Assembly: GCA_023436715.1 (NCBI GenBank)
Contig: JAEZIJ010000127.1
Location: forward strand, 1-16,764
DNA from: Acidobacteriota bacterium
Lineage (GTDB): Bacteria > Acidobacteriota > Terriglobia > Bryobacterales > Bryobacteraceae
DNA: 16,764 nt
Direction of reading: 5' to 3'
Shown here one piece after another: positions 6,113 through 13,384 of this stretch (positions within the stretch are counted from its first letter, which is position 1; every line of letters starts with the position of its first letter). A program made the position numbers and the translations under genes. The notes under the pieces are model-generated. The model ran no database searches and was not told the DNA's origin. It saw nothing but the letters and a program-made list of their open reading frames with translations.

Positions 6113-8206
6113 TCAGAGCTTCAACCCGCGCTTTTCGAGCAGCGGCTCTACAGACGGCTCGTGCCCGCGGAAGCTCTTATACATCTCCATCGCGTCGGCG
6201 GTGCCGCCCCGTTCCAGAATCTTCTTGCGAAACGCGGTGGCGGTAGCCGGGTCGAACAGCCCTTTCTCCTTGAACGCCTGGAACGCGTCGCTGTCCAGCA
6301 CTTCACTCCAGATGTAGCTGTAGTAGCCGGCGGCATAACCGCTCGAGAAGATGTGCTGGAAGTACGGGCTGCGGTAGCGGGCAATGATCTCCGGCATCAT
6401 GCGCATCTTCGCCAGCGAAGCCTTCTCGAATGCCGCGGCTTCCGGAGCCTGCCCTGCCGAAATCGTGTGCCAGTCCATGTCCAGCAGCGATGCCGCGAGA
6501 TACTCCACCGTGGCGAATCCCTGATTGAACTTGCCCGCGTTACTGATCTTCTTCACCAGGTCGTCGGGAATCACGGCGCCCGTGCGGTAGTGCTTCGCGT
6601 AGACCTTCAGCACCTCCGGCTCGAACGCCCAGTTTTCCATGATCTGCGAGGGCAATTCGACGAAATCGCGCGGCACCGAAGCCAGGCTCTGGTAGTGAAC
6701 TCGCGAGAGCAGTGAGTGTAGGGCATGGCCGAATTCGTGGAAGAGGGTCTCGACTTCCTCCTGGCTCAGAAGCGCCGGTTGACCGGCTGCCGGCCGCGTG
6801 AAGTTGCAGACATTGACGACGATGGGGCGAATGTCCTTGCCGTTTTTGAACTGCTGGCCGCGGTAGCGGCTGGACCACGCGCCGCCGCGTTTCCCGGCCC
6901 GCGGGTGGAAATCCACCAGAAACAGCCCGAGGTGCGAGCCGTCGGCATCGAAGACCTCAAAGGCGCGAACTTCGGGGTTGTACTTCGGCAGTTGGGTTCG
7001 TTCGGCAAATTTGAGTCCGTACAGCTTGCTGGCGACGTAGAAGGCGCCTTCCCGTGCGTTGTCGAGCGTGAAGTACTGGCGCACCTCGTTTTCGTCCAGA
7101 TCGTACTTCGCCTTCTTGACGCGCTCGGCGTAGTATCGCCAGTCCCACGGCTCCAGCTTGAAATTCCCGCCCTGCTCGCCGATCATGCGCTGGAGCGCGG
7201 CGGCTTCCTGGTGGGCAACCTTCAGCGCGGGTTCCCAAAGCTGGTTGAGCAGACCGTAAACCTTTGCGGGATCCTTCGCCATGCGCTCTTCGAGGGCGAA
7301 GTGCGCGTACGTGGGGTAACCCAGAAGCTTCACGCGCTCGGCGCGCAGGGCCGCGATGCGGGACAGGATCTGTTTGTTGTCCTGCTCGTTCCCATTGTCG
7401 CCGCGGTTCGCGTATGCCGTGAGGATCTGCCGCCGCAGCTCGCGATTGTCTGCATAGGTAAGGAACGGCCAGATGCTCGGCGCCTGGAGAGTGAAAATCC
7501 ATTTCCCCGGCTGGCCGGCGGCTTTGGCCACGTCGGCGGCTGCCGCAACCACAGTCTCAGGCAAACCCGCCAGATCCGCCTTGTTATCGATGATCAGCTT
7601 GTAGGCGTTGGTCTCTTTCAGCAGGTTGTTCGAGAAGCGGACGCTCTGCACCGAAAGCTCCGCGTTGATCTCGCGATACCGCTTCTTCTGCTCCTCGCCG
7701 AGATTCGCGCCGCCGCGGACAAAGCTCTTGTAAGTCTCCTCCAGCAGCCTACGTTGATCGGCGTTGAGCTTGAGCTTGTCCCGCTGTTCCCAAACCACCT
7801 TCACGCGCGCGAAAAGACGCTGGTCGAGGGCGATGTCGTCGCGCAAAGCGGCCAGGAGCGGTGCGGTCTCGCGCTGGACCTGCTGGAGCCGGTCGTTCGT
7901 CTCGGCACCGGTGAGGTTCGCGAACACGCCTTCGACTTTGTCGAGTAGCTCGCCCGCAGAGTCCAGCGCCTCTATGGTGTTGGCGAAGGTTGCCGGCTTC
8001 GGGTTCGCGGCGATCGCCTGCACCTCGCGCCGCTGCTCTTCGATACCTTTCTTCAGAGCGGGCAGGAAGTGCTCGTCTTTGATCTCATTGAACGGGGGCA
8101 CGCCGAACGGCGTCTTCCATTCCTTAAAGAACGGGTTCGAGTCTTGAGCGACTGCCAACAGAGGGCACGCGCAGATCGCGGCCACTATCACGCGAAGTGA
8201 TTTCAT
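6113..8206 (-). CDS. Secreted M3-family zinc oligopeptidase (peptidyl-dipeptidase Dcp-like)
   Basis: This is a metallopeptidase that cleaves short peptides, probably in the periplasm. It has 697 residues, the usual size for the family, with an N-terminal signal peptide (MKSLRVIVAAICACPLLAVA, then Q21). The zinc site is HEFGH at 490-494, with the third ligand Glu517 in FVELPSQIMENW. The HEXXH-to-Glu interval is 27 residues, against 29 in E. coli Dcp and neurolysin as I recall them, so the connecting loop is two residues shorter. The C-terminal GYAAGYYSYIWSEVL (623-637) and the end EPSVEPLLEKRGL are typical of bacterial M3 proteins. The ATG is preceded by AAAAGGA at good spacing, 26 nt after the isomerase stop, so it is the last gene of the deoC operon. 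Whether it acts as dipeptidyl carboxypeptidase or endopeptidase is not decided by sequence. Confidence 0.93.
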   Translation of the reverse strand: MKSLRVIVAAICACPLLAVAQDSNPFFKEWKTPFGVPPFNEIKDEHFLPALKKGIEEQRREVQAIAANPKPATFANTIEALDSAGELLDKVEGVFANLTGAETNDRLQQVQRETAPLLAALRDDIALDQRLFARVKVVWEQRDKLKLNADQRRLLEETYKSFVRGGANLGEEQKKRYREINAELSVQSVRFSNNLLKETNAYKLIIDNKADLAGLPETVVAAAADVAKAAGQPGKWIFTLQAPSIWPFLTYADNRELRRQILTAYANRGDNGNEQDNKQILSRIAALRAERVKLLGYPTYAHFALEERMAKDPAKVYGLLNQLWEPALKVAHQEAAALQRMIGEQGGNFKLEPWDWRYYAERVKKAKYDLDENEVRQYFTLDNAREGAFYVASKLYGLKFAERTQLPKYNPEVRAFEVFDADGSHLGLFLVDFHPRAGKRGGAWSSRYRGQQFKNGKDIRPIVVNVCNFTRPAAGQPALLSQEEVETLFHEFGHALHSLLSRVHYQSLASVPRDFVELPSQIMENWAFEPEVLKVYAKHYRTGAVIPDDLVKKISNAGKFNQGFATVEYLAASLLDMDWHTISAGQAPEAAAFEKASLAKMRMMPEIIARYRSPYFQHIFSSGYAAGYYSYIWSEVLDSDAFQAFKEKGLFDPATATAFRKKILERGGTADAMEMYKSFRGHEPSVEPLLEKRGLKL

Positions 8207-8232
8207 GAGTCTGATCCTTTTCTGATCGCCTG

Positions 8233-9150
8233 CTAAGCCGGAAGGAACTGCCGCAGGTAAGCGGCGCTTTGCCGAACCGCGGCCTTTCTGTTCTCGACCG
8301 ACCCTTCGTACGCGCGGTCCTCGACTTCGATGCAGAACGCGCCCTGATAGCCGGTATCCGTAAGCTCGGAGATCAGCCGGCCCCAGTTCACGTCGCCCAG
8401 CCCGGGCAGTTTCGGCGTGTGGAACTCGAGCGGTGTGGCGAGAATCCCGACTTCATCCAGCCTGTGCTGCTCCAGCCGTGCGTCCTTGGCGTGTACATGG
8501 AAGATTCGGCCGGCGAACTCCCGCACCGCGCGCAGGTAGTCCATACGCTGCCACACGAAGTGCGAGGGGTCGAAGTTGAGGCCGAAGTTCTCCTCCGGGA
8601 TATCGTTGAACATGCGCCGCCAGATTGCGGGCGTGTGGGCGAGGTTCTTGCCGCCGGGCCATTCATCACGCGTGAACAGCATCGGACAGTTTTCGATGGC
8701 GATGCGAATGCCGTGATCGGCCGCAAAGCATATGAGCGGCCGCCAGACTTCGAGGAAGCGCGGCCAGTTCTCGTCCACCGAGCGCGTCCAGTCGCGGCCG
8801 ATGAACGTGTTCGCCACGCCCACGCCGAGGTGTTCGGCGGCGAGAATGATCTTCCGTATATGGTCGATGTAAATCTGCGCCTCTTCATGGTCCGGCGTGA
8901 GCGGATTGGGATAGTAGCCGAGCCCGCTGATCGCGACGCCTAGACTGTCCGCGCGTTCGGAGATCTGGGCCGCGGCCTCCGGCGTGAGACCGGCCACGTC
9001 GATGTGAGTGACGCCCGCATAGCGGCGCTCGGCCTTGCCCTTAGGCCAGCACATCAGTTCGACACAGGAGAGGCGCTCGGCAGAGGAGAACTGAAGCACC
9101 TCGTCGACCGAAAGATCTGGCAGAATTGCGCTGACGAATCCAAGTTTCAT
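8233..9150 (-). CDS. Sugar phosphate isomerase/epimerase family TIM-barrel protein
   Basis: This 305-residue cytoplasmic protein has no signal peptide and belongs to the xylose-isomerase-like TIM-barrel (AP endonuclease 2 fold) superfamily. Metal-binding segments are visible in order: IAIENCP in the middle, NFDPSHFVWQ, HVHAKDAR, and a C-terminal IEVED. These supply the Glu, Asp/His, His and Glu ligands typical of the family. Members isomerise or epimerise sugars, inosose or keto-acids; the exact substrate is unknown. It starts 4 nt after the deoC stop and its Shine-Dalgarno sequence overlaps that stop, so translation is coupled. The same fold is often found near Gfo/Idh/MocA genes, two of which lie next to this operon, which suggests a shared sugar or polyol pathway. 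That link is inference. Confidence 0.88.
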   Translation of the reverse strand: MKLGFVSAILPDLSVDEVLQFSSAERLSCVELMCWPKGKAERRYAGVTHIDVAGLTPEAAAQISERADSLGVAISGLGYYPNPLTPDHEEAQIYIDHIRKIILAAEHLGVGVANTFIGRDWTRSVDENWPRFLEVWRPLICFAADHGIRIAIENCPMLFTRDEWPGGKNLAHTPAIWRRMFNDIPEENFGLNFDPSHFVWQRMDYLRAVREFAGRIFHVHAKDARLEQHRLDEVGILATPLEFHTPKLPGLGDVNWGRLISELTDTGYQGAFCIEVEDRAYEGSVENRKAAVRQSAAYLRQFLPA

Positions 9151-9152
9151 GA

Positions 9153-9161
9153 GATCACCTC
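9153..9161 (-). promoter_or_regulatory. Extended Shine-Dalgarno overlapping the deoC stop
   Basis: The minus-strand sequence GAGGTGATC is complementary over nine bases to the common 16S rRNA 3' end (GATCACCTC followed by CTT). It lies 2 nt before the isomerase ATG; counted from GAGG the spacing is 7 nt. The deoC TGA stop is inside it (AGG-TGA), so a ribosome finishing deoC sits on the next gene's binding site. The same nonamer precedes the gene starting at 13236. Confidence 0.75.
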
Positions 9162-9844
9162 GGCTCGAGCTGCTTCCTGCACGCGTCTAGCATTTCCACC
9201 GTTCGAGACGCGCCGCAACGCGCGACGCCCAGGGCGCGAACTTCAAGCAGCCCTTCAAACGTGCGCACGCCGCCCGCGGCCTTCACTTTGACGTTCGGGG
9301 GCGAATGCTTGCGCATGAGCTTCAGGTCCGCGGGCGTCGCCCCGCCGCTGCCGTATCCGGTGGACGTCTTCACGAAATCCGCGCCCACTTCCGCGCAGAT
9401 CTCGCACAGCTTGATCTTGTGGCTGTCCTCCAGGTAGCAGTTCTCGAAGATCACCTTGACGATTGCGCCTGCCTGGTGCGTCCGCTCGATGACGGCACGG
9501 AGGTCCTGGCGAACGTAGTCCCAGTCTCCGCTGAGCACCTTGCCGACGTTCACCACCATGTCCAACTCGGTGCCGCCGTCCGCGAGCGCCTGCTCGGCCT
9601 CAGCCAGCTTGATGGATGTCGTGTTCCCGCCGTGCGGAAACCCGATCACGGTGCTGGGAGCAACGGTGCTTCCCGCCAGCAGTTCCGCGCAACGCTTCAG
9701 GTAGTAGGGCTTGATGCAGACCGAAGCTACATCGTAGTCCAGTGCGATCCGGCAACCCTTCTCGAGTTCCTCATCCGTCATCACGGGATTGAGGAGCGAG
9801 TGGTCGATCATCTTCGCGATATCGAGGTAGTTATATGCGGTCAT
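9155..9844 (-). CDS. deoC: Deoxyribose-phosphate aldolase
   Basis: DeoC cleaves 2-deoxyribose 5-phosphate to glyceraldehyde 3-phosphate and acetaldehyde, the last step of deoxynucleoside catabolism. The start ATG 9844 gives 229 residues beginning MTAYNYLDIAKMIDHSLLNP; the upstream in-frame extension reads through the terminator and is not credible. Catalytic residues: Asp95 in TELDMVVNVG, the Schiff-base Lys159 in FVKTSTGYGSGGAT, and Lys188 in VKVKAAGGVRT. The C-terminal phosphate site reads GASRTVEML, a little different from the usual G(T/A)SSG but acceptable. It is the first gene of an operon with the isomerase and M3 peptidase. No other deo genes (phosphorylases, phosphopentomutase) are in view, so its substrate may come from elsewhere, or it may serve a different aldol reaction. 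Confidence 0.94.
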   Translation of the reverse strand: MTAYNYLDIAKMIDHSLLNPVMTDEELEKGCRIALDYDVASVCIKPYYLKRCAELLAGSTVAPSTVIGFPHGGNTTSIKLAEAEQALADGGTELDMVVNVGKVLSGDWDYVRQDLRAVIERTHQAGAIVKVIFENCYLEDSHKIKLCEICAEVGADFVKTSTGYGSGGATPADLKLMRKHSPPNVKVKAAGGVRTFEGLLEVRALGVARCGASRTVEMLDACRKQLEPR

Positions 9845-9858
9845 GAGAGGTACCCTGA

Positions 9859-9873
9859 ATTGTATCGTATATA
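9859..9873 (-). promoter_or_regulatory. Possible deoC promoter region
   Basis: On the minus strand the 20 bp after the terminator are AT-rich (TTATATACGATACAAT). TACAAT at 9864-9859 matches TATAAT at five of six positions, and TATATA at 9873-9868 is an alternative. The -35 position would fall in the terminator stem and shows no match. A dedicated promoter is needed because a strong terminator precedes deoC, but its exact position is a guess. Confidence 0.3.
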
Positions 9874-9875
9874 AC

Positions 9876-9908
9876 AAAAGGGGCGCGAAGGGTTGTCCTC
9901 CGCGCCCC
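9876..9908 (-). terminator. Intrinsic terminator of the large surface-protein gene
   Basis: On the minus strand GGGGCGCG (9908-9901) pairs perfectly with CGCGCCCC (9887-9880). The stem extends through a G-U pair and AGG/CCT to a 5-nt loop and is followed by TTTTGTTAT. It lies 22 nt after the stop codon at 9931 and isolates the surface-protein gene from deoC. Confidence 0.9.
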
Positions 9909-9930
9909 AAGGGGAAGGTCAGGCGGAATT

Positions 9931-12900
9931 CTAGTCCGAGATCGGAATGGAAGATGCTCTGCTATCGACGCGCTCGCTCTTGTCCGTCACAACGGCAACC
10001 ACGAGCGGAACGGCGTCGCCGATTAGCGCGTCGGCCGGGACCTGGAAGGTCACGATGAACACGCCGATCTGGTTCTGCGCGTACTCCGCGGTCACTCCAG
10101 GCGCGCCTGAGCCGCCCAACTGCACGGAGGTAGCGAAGAACGGCTTCTGCCCACGATAGCCGGGCTGGTTTGTTTTCACCGCCGGCAGCACTGGCCCGAG
10201 CCCGGTAGTGAAGATGCGGATCGCTTCGCCGCGCCTCGCCCGGTTCGCCGGGGACACGACACTCCCGTCCGGACGAAGGGCGACGGCCGCCTGGGTGCTG
10301 TACTCGAAAATGCCCGGCTGAGCGTTCGTGATTTGCACGTCGTTGACGAAGATGGTCTTCTCCGACGGAGCTCCGATTCCGGTCCTCACCATCACGGTGA
10401 TTCTCGCGGGCGCCAGTTCAAAGGGCGCCTGCACATTCACTTGGCCGGTGCCGTCCGATCCCTTGCAGACGGCGAAAATCGGCGCCAACTGCGTGCTGAA
10501 CTGAACCGAGATGCCGGCCAGTTGAGTCGGCAACCCGTGCTCGAGATTGCCGTCCGGCGCTCCGCTCACGCAGACTCCCGGCGGGATGGTCAACCCGGTG
10601 GCGAGGCCCTCGCCCTTAATGGCAACGATGCTGCCGTAAGCCAGGCCGGCGCCCGACTGCATGCTGGCGCCGTTCAGGAATGAGTTCGCCGTGAGCACAG
10701 GCGCGGGCGTTCTGGCGGTCAGGCTAAACGTGGCACTCGCGTTTCCGGCGGTGACGCGAACAGTAGCGGGTCCGGCACTGGACCCGAGGATAGCGCCGGT
10801 TGAGGCGCGCCCATCGGAGCCAGTCGTGGCGCTCGTCGGTGCAACCAACTGCACTGGGCCGGAAACGGTCCACGCCACCACGGTGTCTGGTATCGGGTTC
10901 CCCAGTTGGTCCTTTACCAACACAACCAAAGGCTGAAGAGCCTGTCCAATCGAGCCATTCTGCTTGTCTCCGGAGACGATCGCCACAGTGGTTGGCACCG
11001 CAGCCGGGGGTGCAACCGGAGTCACTTCCAGGGTCAGCGGATAGGCTGTGGCGCCGCCGAAAATAGCGTAGATCGGATATGCGCCCGGTGCTGTGTTGGC
11101 CGGCACGACGAGATCGCAGGTTACGGTCCCATCGTTTCCCGACAGTGGAATCCAATCGGAACAGTAAGCAGGGGTTGGCTGTGTCCTGTCGTAGCGTTCC
11201 TTGCCGAGGACCATCAGACCGACATTCGGCACCGCAAACTCAGGTAGCGCGGCAGAGTGCGCATACACACGCGCCCTAATCGCACCCTGAAGCGTTTTCC
11301 CCGCCTGCACGGTCATCGGGGTTAGCATGTTCGCGGGAGCATAAAACCTCTCCCGGACCTCGTAGGTAAAGCTGCCGCCGGCCGGTGCGGGTGTCCAGGT
11401 CTCGTGGAAGGTGACCGTTTGGTCCGGCACTCCGTCTACTCCGGCGACAGACGCCGTCACCGTAGTTTGCTGAAATGGAATCCCCCCGGTCAGAGGTGGT
11501 GTGGTGAAGGAAGCGGAGGCGATGCCATCGGTGTCAGTCTCACAGGCTAGTGTCTGCGGGGCGGTTTGCGCGCAGTTGGCGCCGCTGAGGTTGCCGCCCA
11601 CGAAGCCTGCGATCGTGTACCTGACCACAGCGCCCGCCACCGGTTCTCCATTCGCGCCCGTAACTCTCACCGTGAGCGGCTCGGCCTCGGGCTGCCCGCC
11701 CGTTATCACCTGGCCATCACCGGCGAGAATGGTCATCCCGGCTGCGCCGGGGGCTGGGCCCGGAATCGTTCCGCCACCCGACTCTGCCGTCCGCAGGGAA
11801 AAGGTCGCGGCTGCCGCGCCGTCGAACGCGACTCTTACCGAGAAGGCCCCCTCTTCCTGCGGAGCCTTCACGATCGCCTCGGCGTAGCCGTCGCCGTTCG
11901 TCGCGCTCATTGCTTTCACAATGGAGCCCGCCGATGGAGTGAACGTCACCTTGGCGCCGCTGATCGGCCTTCCGCTCCAGTCCACGGCCCGGGCTACAAG
12001 CGGTGCGGAGATGCCAGCCTTCCTCAGCACCTGGCCGCCTCCGTATTGAAGCGTGGAAACAACCGTGCTGTTGGTCGAGGGCGAGATGAAATACAGGCCG
12101 CCGGGAGAAGGCGGGGACAGTGGAAGACTCTGGACGATCTGCGCGCCGGTCCCTCCCGGCGGTGGATTCAGGTCTATCCGGTACAGCGCAGCCCGCCCGA
12201 CTACGAACAGGTATTTCGGACCGGTGATGCCGTAGGAATTCGGCAGTTCCGAAGATGTGAAGGCGGAGATCACACCCTCGATCTTCCCGACGACCGGGAA
12301 CGATGCTTCCACTATGCCGGAGAGGTCGGGATCCAACCGATACAGCTTCCTGGACGAGGAGGAGACCGCGTACAAGCCGTTGGCGTTAGGGTTGGTGGGG
12401 ATCAACGTGCTGAAGTTCACGCCATGCACAAGGAGTGAACTCTTGACGTTGTACGTCTTGAGGTCCAGGATCAGCAATCCGGGCTCGCTGAGTCCGAAAG
12501 GATTTCCGCTCGCGGGGTTGGCGAGCAGCGCGGTCAAGCCATCCAGCGAAAAGCCGGGCGGACTCGGGAAGGCATCCAGTGGAATCTCCTTCCGGATTGT
12601 CATGCTTACCGCGTTGATTTCGTAAAGCCTCCCATCCGCATTCACATAAAGAAGGCCGTTTGGCCCGAGCACAACCCGGGATGAGAACATGTTCGTTCCG
12701 GCGAGTTCGAGGGTGGTCCCGGCCGTCATCGTACCCAAGTCCACGCAGGTCAGGCCCGATGGAGTCAGAACGAAGCAGTGGCCCGAGTCCATACTTGCCA
12801 CAACGCTCATCGGATTCCCGGAAATTACAATAGCGCCCGCCTGCGTTAGCGCGCCGCTGCCGGCGTTGAAGATGTACAGCGAACCGCTCGACGCCGTGCC

Positions 12901-13236
12901 CGCGGCGACCAGAAGTTTTTTTCCATCTGGTGTGATGGCTGCCGCGGTAGCCGGTAGGGCGATTTGTACCGGAGGCTGAACAGAACTGCCCGATTCATCG
13001 GTAACGAGGACGTTCGTTCGGGTGACGGCAAAGTATCTGGTGCCGGACGGGTGCGGAACCACCGCGAACGCGCCCGACGCCCCGCCCAGGGGTGTGGATG
13101 CTGCAAACGGCTCCATTGTGAATGTATTTACGGCGGAACCGGTGCCCGGCAGCAGTAGAACTCTCTGCGCATTCACGGGCGTCGCAATCAGGGAGGCCAG
13201 AAACGCCGCCAGAGCAAACACTTTCTTACCTGCCAT
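9931..13236 (-). CDS. Large secreted protein: beta-propeller, Ig-like domains, TIGR03437 C-terminal domain
   Basis: This 1101-residue exported protein of unknown function starts at ATG 13236, which is preceded by the nonamer GAGGTGATC; a GTG two codons earlier would overlap that site. The signal peptide is residues 1-23 (MAGKKVFALAAFLASLIATP, then VNA before Q24). About 25-398 is a YncE-like repetitive beta region (ITPDGKKLLVAAG, LYIFNAGSG, LYRLDPDLSG). Ig-like/invasin-type modules follow at about 403-484 (RPISGAKVTFTP, TNGDGYAEA), 502-612 (GEPVAGAVVRYTI, TDGIASASFTT) and 750-842 (GNPIPDTVVAWTV, GSDGRAS), with an unassigned piece at 615-740. Residues about 854-1094 match the Solibacter C-terminal domain TIGR03437 (FLNGASMQSG, QVNVQAPFE, PANRARRGE, TGLGPV). 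Such proteins are probably surface or matrix components; adhesion is inference. It is a single-gene unit bounded by terminators on both sides. Confidence 0.88.
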   Translation of the reverse strand: MAGKKVFALAAFLASLIATPVNAQRVLLLPGTGSAVNTFTMEPFAASTPLGGASGAFAVVPHPSGTRYFAVTRTNVLVTDESGSSVQPPVQIALPATAAAITPDGKKLLVAAGTASSGSLYIFNAGSGALTQAGAIVISGNPMSVVASMDSGHCFVLTPSGLTCVDLGTMTAGTTLELAGTNMFSSRVVLGPNGLLYVNADGRLYEINAVSMTIRKEIPLDAFPSPPGFSLDGLTALLANPASGNPFGLSEPGLLILDLKTYNVKSSLLVHGVNFSTLIPTNPNANGLYAVSSSSRKLYRLDPDLSGIVEASFPVVGKIEGVISAFTSSELPNSYGITGPKYLFVVGRAALYRIDLNPPPGGTGAQIVQSLPLSPPSPGGLYFISPSTNSTVVSTLQYGGGQVLRKAGISAPLVARAVDWSGRPISGAKVTFTPSAGSIVKAMSATNGDGYAEAIVKAPQEEGAFSVRVAFDGAAAATFSLRTAESGGGTIPGPAPGAAGMTILAGDGQVITGGQPEAEPLTVRVTGANGEPVAGAVVRYTIAGFVGGNLSGANCAQTAPQTLACETDTDGIASASFTTPPLTGGIPFQQTTVTASVAGVDGVPDQTVTFHETWTPAPAGGSFTYEVRERFYAPANMLTPMTVQAGKTLQGAIRARVYAHSAALPEFAVPNVGLMVLGKERYDRTQPTPAYCSDWIPLSGNDGTVTCDLVVPANTAPGAYPIYAIFGGATAYPLTLEVTPVAPPAAVPTTVAIVSGDKQNGSIGQALQPLVVLVKDQLGNPIPDTVVAWTVSGPVQLVAPTSATTGSDGRASTGAILGSSAGPATVRVTAGNASATFSLTARTPAPVLTANSFLNGASMQSGAGLAYGSIVAIKGEGLATGLTIPPGVCVSGAPDGNLEHGLPTQLAGISVQFSTQLAPIFAVCKGSDGTGQVNVQAPFELAPARITVMVRTGIGAPSEKTIFVNDVQITNAQPGIFEYSTQAAVALRPDGSVVSPANRARRGEAIRIFTTGLGPVLPAVKTNQPGYRGQKPFFATSVQLGGSGAPGVTAEYAQNQIGVFIVTFQVPADALIGDAVPLVVAVVTDKSERVDSRASSIPISD

Positions 13237-13245
13237 GATCACCTC
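13237..13245 (-). promoter_or_regulatory. Extended Shine-Dalgarno that decides the start at 13236
   Basis: GAGGTGATC abuts the ATG at 13236, giving a GAGG-to-ATG spacing of 5 nt and nine bases of complementarity to the usual 16S rRNA tail. Using the upstream GTG (13242) would place the start inside this site, so ATG 13236 is preferred. No clear promoter was seen in the remaining 13246-13330 stretch. Confidence 0.7.
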
Positions 13246-13330
13246 GTGATTCAGGAGCAGTCACCGGCTGATGAGTTGTTGTGGGAGATGCGGACGCGGG
13301 GGCAAAAAGCAGGGCATCACCGATTAGCGG

Positions 13331-13360
13331 AAAAAGGGAGGGGATTATTACTCCCCTCCC
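13331..13360 (-). terminator. Intrinsic terminator after the 545-aa secreted-protein gene
   Basis: On the minus strand GGGAGGGGA (13360-13352) pairs perfectly over nine bases with TCCCCTCCC (13344-13336) around a 7-nt loop, followed directly by TTTTT (13335-13331). It starts 25 nt after the stop codon at 13385. This is a textbook Rho-independent terminator, and it implies that the downstream surface-protein gene has its own promoter. Confidence 0.94.
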
Positions 13361-13384
13361 TCAATTCCAAAGCTACTGGTGAAA

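Noticed and set aside
6725..7948. 407-codon plus-strand open frame antisense to the M3 peptidase
   Set aside because: Shadow of a gene with an unmistakable HEFGH zinc site; no own initiation signal.
9845..9910. N-terminal extension of deoC by 22 codons
   Set aside because: The extension would be translated from the intrinsic terminator, and DeoC homology begins just after the ATG at 9844.
13300..13325. Possible sigma54 element (TGCCCTGCTTTTTGCC, minus strand) before the surface-protein gene
   Set aside because: The essential GG of the -24 element is GC here, so it shares only the TTTTTGCC half with the better candidate at 15310-15325.
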